Below are positions 10,375 to 21,825 of a stretch of DNA of 64,000 bases, piece after piece; the stretch's first letter is position 1, and each line of letters opens with the position of its first letter. Origin of the DNA: Lunularia cruciata (Eukaryota > Streptophyta > Marchantiopsida > Lunulariales > Lunulariaceae); assembly GCA_948567375.1 (NCBI GenBank), contig OX419762.1:32555465-32619464 (forward strand). The letters run 5' to 3'. The notes under the pieces are model-generated. The model was given only the letters and a program-made list of their open reading frames with translations, was not told where the DNA came from and did not search any database. A program made the translations under genes and the position numbers.

Positions 10375-11350
10375 ATGAGTTTGGAGGAGGATACAAGGAC
10401 AAAGCCTCCTGTGTTTTTGGTGGCAGACATTAGATTTAAAGTAAAGGATCTAATCCAAGCCAAGGTGGGTAAACCTGAAGAACCTCGGTTAAAGACCACT
10501 TGTACTCTGGTCACCATTATGAAGCGCCCTAAAGTCCAATTTGAACAAGGAGAGACTTCAAACCCAAAGGCAAAGGTGAACAAGGTGAAGTTTGGGAGAG
10601 TACTCCAATTCAATACTGTGGTAGATTTGGCATCCACTAATGCAAATGTAACATTTAAGCAATTGTGGGAGGACAACAAGTTGTACAAGAAGCAGCTGAG
10701 TTTAGCACTCAAGAAAGTAAGGGCGATGACCAAGAAGGACTTGCCCGCAATCTATCATATTGAGCAAGAAGATTTGGGATCTCCCAAAGTAGATGCATAG
10801 ATTATGGGTTGCATAGTAATCTCAATACCCATTGATTTGGGGTCCGGTGTTAATGTCATGATTGAGGATAATCCAAACCGGTTGGGGTATCATACCGTTG
10901 AGCCAACACCCCACATTTTGAAGTTTGCAGATTAAACCAGGAGATGTCTTTTGGGCATGCTGTCAAATATCACTATGATCATTAGAGGGTGCACTTCAAG
11001 TTGAATTACATTATGTTGCAACAAGTAACCAAAATTGGTATCCCTTTATTGACTGGAAGACCCTGGTTGTATAGTGCCCAAGTTGTTGTGGATTGACACT
11101 AGTAGAAGTTGAGGTTCAAGGACATCTTGTTCAAAGACCAAAAGCTAGTGATTGTGAGTTGGACAAAGCTTCCACACCTTGGGGAGAGAAGTTATTCAAA
11201 GGACAAAGATGAATCCAACAATTCATTGTCTTTGTCTTTAGAAAACTCCAAAGACAAAGTCACAGTCCATTAATTGGAGTGCTACGAGGTAGAAGTCAAA
11301 GAAGAAGACCCATACAACATCTCCTTGGGTGAAAATGATTTGGAAGAAGG
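10375..11350 (+). pseudogene. gag-pol spacer and aspartic protease of element 1
   Basis: 10,375-10,800 is an open 141-codon stretch that includes the linker (LWEDNKLYKKQLSLALKKVRA). The protease region follows with IPIDLGSGVNVM near 10,830. DLG[AS] in place of D[ST]G is usual for Athila/Tat proteases, so this is not by itself a loss-of-function change. A second protease box (LTGRPWLYSAQVV-like, about 11,050-11,100) is broken by stops. Confidence 0.65.
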
Positions 11351-11362
11351 GGGTGACTGCCT

Positions 11363-12465
11363 TTGACTCAAGTAAGCCAAGTCAATCACGTTGAAGGAGT
11401 CATCAACCCTAATCACTATCAAGACGTTGTCTTCTCTAAAGGAAATTTTTTAAAGATTTCAAAGACAATCACTTTGGAGGAGTTGGCAAGATACATTGCC
11501 TTGTTTATAGAGTACCAGGATGTATTTGTCTGGTCTATTGATCAAATGTTGGGTATTCCACATCAATTTGGAGAACATCTGATTGATCTTGTTGAAGGTG
11601 CAGTTCCGGTTTGGCAAAGACAATACCGCCTGAAGTTCTCACTTTCGGTGAAAGATTAAATCAACAAGTACTTAGGGGCAAGAATAATCTTTCTCATCTT
11701 GACCAGTGAGAGTGGGTTTCTCCCATTGTCATTGTTCCAAAGAAGACAATTGAGAAAATTCAAGTGCACCAAGATTTTTGCAAGTTGAATGCAATCATGA
11801 GGAAGGATCATCATCCCTTGCCTTTCATTGATACAATTTTGGACCAAGTAGCTAGTCATCCTTGCTACAATTTTCTCGATGGATTTTCAGGCTATATCAA
11901 GTATCCATCCAAGAAAAGGACAAGGACAAGACACTACCAATTGGGGCACTTTTGCCTACAATCAAATGTCCTTTGGATTTTGTAATGCTCCCACTACTTT
12001 CTAGTGGATGATGAATGTAATCTTCAAAGATTTTTTGTGCAAATTTGTGGAAGTCTTCATTGATGATTTTTGTGTGTTTGGACAAAGAGAAGTACATTTG
12101 GATTACCTTCACCAACCTTTTGAAAGGTATCATTTTGCCAACTTGTCATTACACCCAGAGAAATGCTTCTTAGCAATGAATGAAGAAATTCTTCCGGGGC
12201 ATCGGGTGTCAAGCAAAGGAATTGAAGTTGATGTCGAGAAGGTGAAAGTCATTTCAGCTTTGTAATCCCCTAAAACAATTTGGGAGTTGAGGGTCTTCTT
12301 GGGACATGTTGGATACTACAAGTGCTTTGTATCAAACTACACAGTGTTGCACCCTTAACAAAGCTTATGAAGAAGTCCAAAGACTATGTGTGGGAAGTAG
12401 AACCAAAAAAAGCTTTCTAGTTATTGAAGAAGAAACTGATTGAAGCAACAGTTATGAGGGCAATG
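11363..12465 (+). pseudogene. Reverse transcriptase of element 1, interrupted by a nested LTR
   Basis: 11,363-11,659 carries the RT N-terminal region (LEELARYIALFIEYQDVFVWS). 11,764-11,985 holds HQDFCKLNAIMRKDHHPLPFID and FLDGFSGY. 12,008-12,265 has VEVFIDDFCVFG, the F-I-D-D catalytic box, then HPEKCFLAM and GHRVSSKGIEVD. Frames shift and stop between blocks. The coding sequence stops at 12,465, where an inverted LTR begins. The same protein resumes at 16,249 with the start of RNase H. Confidence 0.8.
12461..12465 (+). repeat. Left target-site duplication of the nested LTR (CAATG)
   Basis: CAATG at 12,461-12,465 pairs with CACTG at 16,244-16,248 (4 of 5 identical). Removing the nested LTR and one copy leaves the pol reading frame continuous (MRA-M then NWD). 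Confidence 0.6.
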
Positions 12466-13135
12466 TGTGACAACCCGGCAAATATCACTTTTGCGGTAAT
12501 TGGGTAAGTAAAGTTTGTTCTCGCAGAGATACGAGTCAAAATTAGTCAAATATGAAGTCAAACAGTAACATGTTTTTCTTCTTGATTGCGTCTTTAATCT
12601 CTCAGGTAGAAACCACACCCAGAAGAGAGTAACAAGCACTGACTCACAGTCTTGTCACAAATTCACACTCCTTAATCACAACTCCTTCAATTCTTTCCAA
12701 ACAATCTTGATTGTGATGATTCAGGCTCTCCTGAAAATGGCACTTCACTGCAAAACGACTTTGCCTCAAAATTGTGTTCCACCCCTCCATGGAAGGCACA
12801 ACTTCCTTGATCAAAAATTGCTTCACATCAACTTCGCACTGCACTCACAAATGCAGAATATTACCAGCACTACAATTCCTCTTAGATCTGTCAAGGCATT
12901 GCTTCGATTGCACTTCACTCAGGATCAAACACACAGAATGAAGATCAAGGCCATGGAATCCAACATCCAACAAGCACACTAACTTGCACTTCGAATTTCG
13001 TCACACACTCAATTACAAACACAAAGTTGATACTCAGAATCAAGCTCAAGCGACGAGCACTGCTTCATAGCACTTTGCTTTATCTATTCTCAGAAATTAT
13101 GAGCATTGAACAACAATTCTCTGTGAATGCCACTC

Positions 13136-13143
13136 TTAAATAG
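13136..13143 (-). promoter_or_regulatory. TATA-like box of the nested LTR
   Basis: On the minus strand CTATTTAAGAG occupies the same place as the TATA boxes of the other LTR copies, downstream of the ORF stop. Confidence 0.45.
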
Positions 13144-13261
13144 TGAACAAATCATCAGTTTTAATAACTATACCATTCTACAACAACTTTTCTAACCTAT
13201 AGATCCGAAATGACAATGCATCTCTTCATATTTGTCCCTTCAAATCTCAAATCTGTTACCA

Positions 13262-15885
13262 CTATGATCCGATGTCTACATCATTATCGGCTTTCAAACC
13301 CGAACCCGAAGTAATCTTACTTCCTACTACATTTTCCTCGGGTTTCAGATCTTCTACTTCTTCTACCAAATCCAGCAATTCTCTTTCCTGATCTGAAATT
13401 TCACTAGTGGGTAATCTATCTAATTCCTTATCTCCTTACCCACTCTTCTCTAATGTCTCTGAGGGCAACTCCAAAGACATTTGGACTCCTATGTTATCTA
13501 CTTCGGGTTTTGCTTTAACATCTTTCCGAAGTTTTTCTAACTCTACTTTCACTAAGTCTAATCTAATGGAAATGTTATCCTCTACCTCCAAAATCTTCCT
13601 ATTTACACGAGTTCTTAATTTTATTAACAAGGCATTCATCTCCGTGTCCTTTGCTTGTCTTTACCTCGTCTCCTGCACCAACAACTTCAACTCGTGCAGA
13701 CGCGCTTCTTCAATTCGAACGCTGGCTTCTATACTTAACATCGCGTTCACCCTAAGGACTATCTCCTTCAATGGCTCCAATCTTGTCTTCCTTTCTCGTT
13801 ATTGATCTCCAAGCCATTCCTCTCGGTACATTGCCAACTCTTCCTCGAACTTGGCTTTCACCGCTTCCTTCTCTTTCTCTTTCTGTTCCATCTTCTCTTC
13901 CTGATTACGAAGTAACTCTTGTAATCTCTCTTCTTCTCTATATCGCGCAGCCAACTCTCATTGCCAGAGTTGCTTCTTCTCCTTCATACTCTCCATCACT
14001 CTATCGAGCTCTTGATCCTTCGCTGCTACCCTCGCCATAGCATGGATAAGCTCTACTATTGAATCAGCAAACTGCTGCTTCAAGATTTCATATTTGGCTA
14101 CCTGTCTCTCTCTTACTATATCACTCTTCCTTGCAAGATCTTCTTGATAGCTCACTTCTCTCTTCAGGTCTTCAATTACCTGACTTCTCTCTACTGCCTC
14201 CGCTCGCAGTACTTCTCTCTCCTCCTCACCTCGGGTTACACTCCTCTTCAACTCCGAGTTCTCCTCTTCTAATCTTGCTACCACCTACAATACAGTCTTT
14301 ACCTCTGGACAAGCCGACTGCATCTCCTTCTTCTTCTGCTCCAACTTCACCAACAGCGGGCACATTACCTCTCGCAGGTACTCCACTCCATCACTCGCAA
14401 CTTCTTCCTCCTGCAGAGTGGTCTCTCTTTTCTCCTTGTGTTCTCCTGATACTTGCCTTCTTCTCTGGAGTCTTTGTATTGGGATTGATGCCTCACTGCC
14501 CAAGCTTTCTTCTGCCTCTTCCTTCACTCTACTCGGCCCCGCCTCACACTTTACCTTACATCGCGAGTGAACTCCTTGCTGCACTGCGATCTTCTTCTCC
14601 TCTGGCACGATACTTTGTCTTCCAGCGCTGTATTGTCTTCGGCTTCTACCTCGGCTTGCACTTCTTCTTCGTATTCTTTGTTAGCCGTTGGCGCCAAGGT
14701 CATCTCTCCACCGTCTTCACTATCATTGCTCGTATCTCTGCTTTGCAGTGTCAGCTCAGGTTCCTCATGTTCTGAGTCCTCTGTTTTGAGCTCGGCCTCG
14801 CCTTCTGAGTCTTCATCTTTTGACTCAATTACCACCATTCCTTGCCTCGGGTTACTTCTTTGCATCTTCCGAGGTTTCTTGTTTTCTTCGGCCTCTACTT
14901 GCCGAGTCCTCTTCTTTGTCAGGGTACTCATTACGACCTCCATGTTTTTCACTATCTTCGCGTAGTAGTCATCCGTGCTCCGGATTTGGAGAATGTATTG
15001 CTGCTCCTTGACATTGACCTCCGTCCGCACATCAGGATGGAAGTGCAACACCATCTGATTCCGCTCCATCAAGTTCAGCAAATTGAGCCCGAGGTAGAAG
15101 TGTGTTGCAAATGGCACAATGTAATGTGGAGGCGACTTATCCCACAAATTCCACACCATCTGCCTCGTTCTCCCATGAAAACACCTCGCCCAATTTATAG
15201 GCTCTCCTGCAAACAACTTATGGAAGAACACTGCTTGGTGTTTCATCACATAAGTTGTTCTCTCTGGCTTCAGGATTGCCATCAAAGCACTCACAATTCA
15301 TCTCTTGACAGGGTCTTTGTAACTTTCCACCTTGTACCCATTCTTCGTTCTCTTTGACGAGAAGGCATCTCTCACCTCCTGAGTTTCTTGGGCTATCTCT
15401 CCTTTCTCCAAGAACGTGGCTCCCTGCTCCGAGCCCAACTCCTTCTCGAGTACCAATCTCCAATCCGACTCTGTCCAGCAAGCCGGATTTCCCCTCTTCC
15501 CTTCTTCCTCGGGTCCATCAAGACACTTACTCTCAATGATTTCTGTCATGAATCCTAGAAAACTTATATTCCAGTTCCATGCCAGAAAGGTGATCCAAAG
15601 TCAGCTCAAGACTTCGATCCTTGCGATCACATCTAATCTCCAAATCGCATGATTTCTCACTCCAAATTCGGAGTTCTTCTTCCCTCCTCCCATCTCTTCT
15701 GCTTTCTCACTTTCTCTCGATTTCACTCTCGCAACTTCTCCCTTGCGCACTAACACGAGTCCAACTCTATTTCCCTTTCCCCAATCACCTACAAGACGAC
15801 TCCTCAACGGCAAAGGAAAATTGCTTGACATTTTGTCGTTGCAGTTTTGATTTTTATAGAGTTGTGCTTCTTTGTCTTCCGTCAC
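13262..15885 (-). pseudogene. U3-embedded coiled-coil ORF, most complete copy
   Basis: About 874 codons in all, broken by few stops and frameshifts. Order from the N-terminus: 15,885-15,601 (basic, start MTEDKEAQL or the internal MSSNFPLPL); 15,549-14,551, a conserved domain with SDWRLVL, FSSKRTKNGYK, KHQAVFFHKLFAGEPINWAR, WNLWDKSPPHYIVPF and FYLGLNLL; an acidic linker (about 14,900-14,600); and 14,608-13,958 plus 13,639-13,436, long coiled coil (ARLEEENSELKRSVTRGEEE, AKDQELDRVME). The first two pieces are in one frame apart from single stops. A TGA at 15,298-15,300 separates two in-frame parts of the conserved domain. It has no transmembrane segment, no signal peptide and no recognised enzyme motif, and it does not resemble a retroviral envelope. 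Function unknown. Confidence 0.65.
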
Positions 15886-16248
15886 TTTGAGTTTCTACCA
15901 AGAAATCACACCTCCGGCATGCACCTGTCACTGTCAATCAACCTTTGCGCGTATGAGCCGCCAGTTTTGAAATGGCCCCTTCTTGAATTTCTTGCCCCGA
16001 CAAAAGGTTGTTAGACTGTCTTCGCCTCGGGTTGAGCTCCCCCCGATCCAAAGACAATTTACTTCATATTGTATGCTGACAAGGCATTTCCAAGTACTTT
16101 GCCTTATGACCCGAAGTCATTTTACTTCGGGTTTCATCCCAAAGACTCTTTTCTTTGCCTTCTTTGGCCATACAGACGCAATCCGACTTCTCTATAAACT
16201 TCTTCTCCTTTATTCTGAAAAAAACAAAAAATGTGGGCACCACACACT

Positions 16249-16660
16249 GAATTGGGATCCTCCTTTCCAAGTGCATGTTTACACTTTGGCCATGGCAATT
16301 GGAGTCATCTTAAGTCAAAAGGACAAGAAGAAAAAGGATTACCCAATTTACTATGCCAACCGATAGCTTTCACTTGTAGAAAAAAATTATTCTACAAATG
16401 AAAGAGAAGCACTCGGAATAGTGTAAGCCTGCAATAACTTTTGCCATTTTTTTTTGGGATATGAGTTTGTATTGTATGTGGACTGTTATGCTTTGCACCA
16501 TTTGGTCAAGAAGGCGGATTTGTCTAGGCAAATTGCAAGATAGATCTTGTTGTTACAAGAGTTCACATACCCTATACAAGTAAGGAAGGGAGCTTTGCAT
16601 TTGAATGCGGACTTCCTATCCAGGTTGGAAACTCAAGACCAAGACTTGGAAATTGATGAT
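16249..16660 (+). pseudogene. RNase H of element 1 (resumes after the nested LTR)
   Basis: Starts NWDPPFQVHV and continues AIGVILSQKDKKKKDYPIYY, NYSTNEREALG and LHHLVKKADLS, then LNADFLSRLE. These are the Ty3 RNase H blocks. The first catalytic Asp (normally HVDAS) is Tyr here (HVYTL), and stops interrupt it. Confidence 0.8.
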
Positions 16661-17704
16661 TGGTTTCCTGATGAAGAGTTATATCATTTTATGGCAATGC
16701 AAAGTACAAGGTATGTGGCAGAATATCATTATCTACATACTTGCCATTGTCCAAAGGGATTCAACCCAGAGCAGAGGGCCGTCTTCCTCATGAAGATGGG
16801 ACCATACTAGCTAAAACACAACATTTTATTTAAGATAGGCAAAGACAAAGTACTTTAGAGATTCAATTAGGCATACAAAGTCAAAGGAGTAATTGAGTCT
16901 TTACACTTAGAAACATAAAGAGGACAGTATGCCCTAAAGAATACTGAAAAGAAGATTCTTTCATCAGAGTATTGGTGGCCTACAATGTATAAGGACACTC
17001 ATGCCTACATACAAAGTTGTAATGCCTGCCAGCAAATAAGAAAGCCGATGGCTACTTCCCATTGGCCTTTGAGACCAATTTTTCCATTGGCTCCATTGGA
17101 GAAATGAGGCATTGATTTTGTGGGTCCAATTCCATTGGTGACCCGATTCACGAGGAAGAGATACATCTTGGTGTGCACTGATTATGCCACCAAGATGGTT
17201 GAAGTTGAGGCAAATTGGAAGATGATGGGGAAATAGTTGCAGATTTTTTCTTCCAAAATATCATTTCATGATATGGATGTCCTTTGAAATTGGTCAGTGA
17301 TTGGGGGACACATCTTTTGAACTCCATGGTGCAAGTGTTAACCAAGTACTTATAGAAAAAAAAAACTGGAAGACAACTCCTTATAATGCAAAGGCAAATG
17401 GACTAACGGAGAAGGCCAATGGATTGTTATGCAAAATTTTGAATAAGGTGACAGTCAATTATGCCGATGATTGGGATACAAAGTTACCTACAGCTTTGTG
17501 GGCATATAGAACAACTAGAAAGATTACTACCAAACAAACGCCTTACTTCTTGACATGTGGATTGCATCCCATACTACCAGTTGAATTTGAAGTCCTGACA
17601 TATCAAATTCTTTATGAAGAATGATTGTTGGAAGAAGAAAGCCAAGATCTTTGGATCCATCAACTGATGTGGTTAGAAGAGAAAAGAGACGATGCAATGC
17701 AAAC
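16661..17704 (+). pseudogene. Integrase of element 1
   Basis: A zinc-binding HHCC remnant is visible around 16,905-17,045, ending CNACQQIRKP, and the catalytic-core start GIDFVGPIP lies near 17,107. The 17,301-17,624 open stretch has NGLTEKANGLLCKILNKVT and ALWAYRTTRK, the region around the third catalytic residue (Glu in TEK). The second catalytic box (SDxGxxF) is destroyed. The C-terminal sequence (WLEEKRDDAMQTT) runs at about 17,705 directly into coiled-coil ORF sequence of the 3' LTR, so the LTR 5' part has been lost. Confidence 0.75.
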
Positions 17705-18283
17705 CACAAAGCATGAGTTGATGATGTATCAGAATAAGCTGGAGGAGGAGAGAAGTAAAGAGCAGATAGTCCAGAGGGTGGAGTTGTATGCAGTAGGAGT
17801 GATGGTAAGAGGATTGAAAGCAATGCTCAATATTGAAGCCGAGATAAAGTTGGAGGAAGCAAGATTGCATGAGTTGAGTTGTTGGTGCAAGAGACAAGGA
17901 AGAGGAAGGCAAAGGACCCAAAATTGAACAACCTCTTGATTTGTTTGAGAGATCATGTAGATAGAAAGATGCTAGAAGTAGGAGATAATGTGAGTCTTAG
18001 ATTAAATCTTGTTAGATCAGACTTGGGTAGACTTTGTAGTGAGATGAAGTTGAATACAAATTTTGAAGTAGTCAAATTAGGAGTGCAAGTGTCATTGGGT
18101 GAGTTACCTAGGACAATAGAGAAGAACGGGTTAGAAGATAATGATGTAGATAGAGTTGAGAGGTATGCAATTGTACTTCATAATGAAGAAAAAGTAGAAT
18201 TAGAGAGACCCAAAGAAGGGAAAATTTGTAAAGGAACATCAGGTTTGGAAGCCAAAGTAGAGAGAGACATTGGATTGGAGTAA
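17705..18283 (+). pseudogene. U3-embedded coiled-coil ORF, copy 3 (C-terminal part)
   Basis: Two overlapping frames (17,625-17,927 and 17,879-18,283) give HELMMYQNKLEEERSKEQ, then LLICLRDHVDRKMLEVGDN, LRSDLGRLCSEMKLNTNFE and a VERDIGLE terminus. A single frameshift near 17,879 separates them. This is the best-preserved C-terminal third of the protein in the window. It is charged and heptad-rich with no catalytic motif. Confidence 0.6.
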
Positions 18284-19076
18284 TAATAGATTTGAGATTT
18301 AAAGAGATAACTATGAAGAGGTGCATTAACATTTGGATTTCTTGGTTCAAAGAAGTGTTGCAGAACAACATAGTTGTTAGATAACTATCAAGTGCTTTGC
18401 CTATTTAAAGGATGCATTTGCATTGTTGTGTTATTAAGTATTCATAATTTTTGAAGAAAAATAAAGCAAAGTGTTGAGTTTAGTGCTCGTCGCTTGGGCT
18501 TAAATCGAAGTATCAAGTTTTTGCTTGTGCTTGTGAGTATTTGGAGAAATTTGAAGTGCAAGTGAGTGTGGTTGTTGGATGTTGGATTCTATACCCTTGA
18601 TCTTCATTTTTGTGTTTGATCTTAAGTGAAGTGCAATCAAAGCAATGCCGTGATAGACCTGTGAAGAATTGCAGTGTTGGTAATATTCCATACTTGTGAG
18701 TGTAGCGTGAGTTTGATATGAAGAAATTTTGATTGAGTAAGTTGTGCCTTCAGTGGAGGGTTTGAACACAATTCTAAGACAAAGTCATTTTGCAATGAAG
18801 TAGCCATCTTTGGGAGAATCTAAATCATCACAATCAAAGTTGGTTTGGAAAGATTGAGAGTATTGTGATTATGAGTGTGTAATTTGTGACAAGATTCTGA
18901 GCAATGCTTGATACTCTCTTCTGGGTGTAGTTTCTACCTGAGAGACTAAGAAGAACTCAAGAAGAACTACATTGTTACTATTTACTTTGTATTTCACTAT
19001 TTCTGACTTGTATCTCTGAGAGAATAGACTTTATTTACCTGATTGTCACAAAATTGATATTTTTCAGGTTGTCATA
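17705..19076 (+). mobile_element. 3' LTR of element 1 (5'-deleted), with coiled-coil ORF C-terminus
   Basis: Begins inside the coiled-coil ORF directly after integrase and ends GGTTGTCATA at about 19,076. It carries the ORF tail (17,705-18,283, ending DIGLE-stop), TAGTTGTTAGATAACTA at 18,371-18,387 and TATTTAA at 18,402-18,408. It is homologous to 6,616-8,088 throughout. The next base pairs jump straight into a gag zinc knuckle of another copy, so PBS and capsid have been deleted. Confidence 0.7.
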
Positions 19077-20960
19077 GCATGTTACAATTGTGGCTCTATG
19101 GGCCATTGGTCTCCAAATTGCCCTAAGCCAAGGCATAAGGTTGTGTATGTTCCCCTTTGTGGAAATTGCAAAGGTTTGGGCCACACTAGAAATAAATGCC
19201 CTCAACCACCCAACCCAAAGCCATTGGTGATGTATGTACAGACTCCAACTAAGCTTCAGTCTTAAGGAGATACAAATGTAAATTTTATAATTCTTGAGGA
19301 GGAGAGACCTCAAGAAGGGAGTCCAGCTTTAGAACAAGAATGGCTGAACCTCTAAGTTTTGAAAGTTGAGACACGCTCAAGCAAGAAGAAGCATGATCCG
19401 AAAGAAGTGAGTACTACTACTTCTTTGTCTTCATGAAAGGCTAAGAGGTTGTGCCCAAAAGCTATCTTGTCTGCAAAGGAGGGGAAAATTCTAGAAGAAG
19501 CCAAAGCTAAAGCCTTACAAAAGGAAGTTCAAGAGGCAATACAAAGAACTTGGGAGATGAGTTTGGAGGAGGATAGGAAGGCAAAGCCTCCAATTTTTCC
19601 GGCTGATATTTGATCCAAAGTCAAGGATCTGATTCAAGCTGAGGTGGGTAAACTCAAAGAAACTTGTGTCAAGACCACCGGTACTTTGGTCACCATCTTG
19701 AAGCGCCCCAAAGTCCAGTTGGAATGAGGAGAGACTTCTAACCCGAAGTCAAAGGTGAAGAAGGTGAAGTTAGGAGGAGTATCCCAATATGATATTGTGG
19801 TAGATTTGGCATCCACATGGGCCAACATCACATTCAAGCAATTATGGGAGGACAACAAGCTGTACAAGAAGCAACTAAGTTTGTCCCTCAAGAAAGTAAG
19901 GGCAATGACCAAGAAAGACTTACCGGCCATCTATCATATTGAGCAAGAAGATTAAGGATCTCCTAAAGTGGATGTAGAGATCATGGGTTGCATGATCACA
20001 TTGATACCAATTGATTTGGGTCCCGGTATGAATGTCATGACAAAGAACACCACAAATCATTTAGGGTACTATACATTTGATCCAACACCCTAAATTCTGA
20101 AGTTTGCGGACCAAACCAAGAGACAACCTTTTGGCATGTTGTCAAATATCACAACAATCATTGGGGGAGTGCCCCCCAAGTTGCATTACATCATGTTGAT
20201 ACTAGTGACCAAAACTTGTTGATTGGAAGGCCTTGGTTGTACAGTGCCCAAGTTGTTGTAGATTGGCACCAACAGAAGCTGAGATTCATGGACATCTCAC
20301 CCAAAGACCAAAACCTAATGACTGTGAGTTGGACAAAGTTTCACCACCTTCGGGAAACAACTTTATCAGATAACAAAGATGAATCCAAAGATTTATCATC
20401 TTTGTCTTCCAAAGACTCTAATGAAGAAGTCCAAGTCAATTACTTGGAGTGCCACAAGGTAGTGGTCAAAGAAAAAGACCCATATGACACCATCTTGGGC
20501 AAATACAACTTGGAGGAAGGGGGTTTGACTGCTGTTTAACTTGGGCTGAGCCAAGTCAGTGATGTTGAAAGAGTCATTAACCCCAATGATTGTTAAGATG
20601 TTGTCTTGTCTAAAGAAAAAAGATTGAAAAGTTGAAAAGTTCAAAGATAGTCACTTTGGAGGAGTTGGAAAGAGTACCTTGTTTATGGAGTACTATGATG
20701 TATTTCACTAGTTGACCAATAAAATGCTAGGAATTCCCAAACATTTTAGGTAACATAAGATTGATCTTGTTGAAGGTGCAGTTCCGGTTTGGCAAAGATA
20801 GTATTGCTTGAACCCAAAGTACTCGCTCCTGGTGAAAGATGAGATCAACAAGTACTTGGGGGCCGAGAGCAATCTTTCTAGTCTTGAGCAGTAAATGTTC
20901 TCCCATTGTCATTGTTCTGAAGAAGAAGACTCAGAAGATTTGAGTGTGCCAAGATTTTTG
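19077..20960 (+). pseudogene. gag nucleocapsid - protease - RT N-terminus, element 2 fragment
   Basis: Zinc knuckles at 19,080-19,121 (CYNCGSMGHWSPNC) and then CGNCKGLGHTRNKC keep all Cys/His ligands. A linker at 19,755-19,955 is nearly identical to 10,600-10,800. A protease box IPIDLGPGMNVM is near 20,005. A GRPWLYSAQVVVDW box lies at 20,216-20,539, then LEELERVP-like RT start and remnants to about 20,960 (LIKGAVPVWQR-type). The fragment ends before the RT palm. Confidence 0.7.
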
Positions 20961-21825
20961 ATATCATCGAGGAAACAATCTATATGTTACATTAGTGCTA
21001 TTTAGTGTGGTTGGTAAACCAGGAGAAAATTATATAGATCTAGTAAAAGTGCTAGTTGTAGGCAGTAATGTTTGGATTCCAATAGTGATTTGAGTATTTG
21101 CATGAACTTTCTAGGTAGTAACTTTGATAGTTGTCAAAATAGTGGCCTACTATATGTGTAGGTAGTCACGTGTCTTCATTTTCTGTAGGACATAAAATGA
21201 AGACAAGGAATTTGGAGGAGGTGAAACGAGCTGCTGACCCAGTGTTGAGGAAAGGAAGTCAAATGTTGTAGAAGAACTTGGAGCAAGAAAGGAATAAAGC
21301 TAAAACTTTTCTTGAAGAATAAGAATTTGGGGACTTGGTTGAAAGCATGCTTGTATCCAAAGTTCAGAATGATCCGGCAAAATTTAAGTCAGAAGTTGAT
21401 GATGAGGAACTTAAGAAATTTTGTTTGACTAATCTCAAGGAAGAAAAGACAAAATAGGAGAAAGTGCTCAACAAGGAAAAGTTTTGTGGGGAAGAACAAT
21501 AGCAAAGGCCGTTTACTGGGATAGCATAGTCAATTAAAGAGGGAGCGCTTTTTGGTGAGAAAACTAGGAAGAGAGTATGGGAAAAGACATCAAAGTATCG
21601 AAAGGGTTTTGGGGAGAGGGAAGACAGGGAGGAATCTAGAAGGGAACCAAAGGCAGGGCTGGAGCCATCCAACAGGAAAAAGGTCGAAAGGAGTTTTGGT
21701 GCAAGGGGTTTGGAGGGAACGAAGGGAGAGAGAAGGAAGAAAAAGGTGAAGGAAGGATTAGGAAATAATCAAGAAGAAAAAAGAATCCCACAGATAGAAA
21801 AGTGATGGGGAAAATCAAAGAAAGA
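20961..21825 (+). other. Unassigned low-complexity, coiled-coil-like stretch
   Basis: No gene recognised. From about 21,195 the plus strand reads a charged open region with stops (MKTRNLEEVKRAADPVL, VESMLVSKVQNDPAKFKSEV). It resembles a decayed gag or coiled-coil protein of another element. Purine-rich sequence follows to 21,825. Confidence 0.35.

Larger units (their letters stand above)
12466..16243 (-). mobile_element. Complete U3-ORF LTR as a solo LTR nested in pol
   Basis: This 3,778-bp unit on the minus strand begins TGTGGTGCCCACA (at 16,243) and ends GGGTTGTCACA (at 12,466), so it has TG...CA termini. It is flanked by a 5-bp near-duplication and interrupts element 1 exactly between RT and RNase H. 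Inside, in order, are about 350 bp of leader, the coiled-coil ORF (about 15,885 to 13,262), the conserved near-palindrome, a TATA-like box at 13,136-13,143 and a U5-like tail. There is no PBS, gag or pol. The simplest reading is a solo LTR left by recombination between the two LTRs of an element. That would make the ORF part of the LTR. Confidence 0.7.

Noticed and set aside
10831..10866. Loss of protease function in element 1 because DSG is DLG
   Set aside because: DLG[AS] is the normal form in Athila/Tat proteases and recurs in the copy at 20,005. It is not a mutation of this copy.
13407..13805. Plus-strand 132-codon open frame
   Set aside because: Antisense to the coiled-coil ORF; composition is explained by GAA/AAG-rich codons on the other strand.
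14059..14775. Long plus-strand open frame (238 codons), very Leu/Ser-rich
   Set aside because: It is the antisense shadow of the coiled-coil ORF on the minus strand, and has no homology of its own.
13958..15885. Coiled-coil ORF as a retroviral-type envelope protein
   Set aside because: No signal peptide, transmembrane segment, cleavage site or Cys-rich ectodomain; strongly charged throughout.
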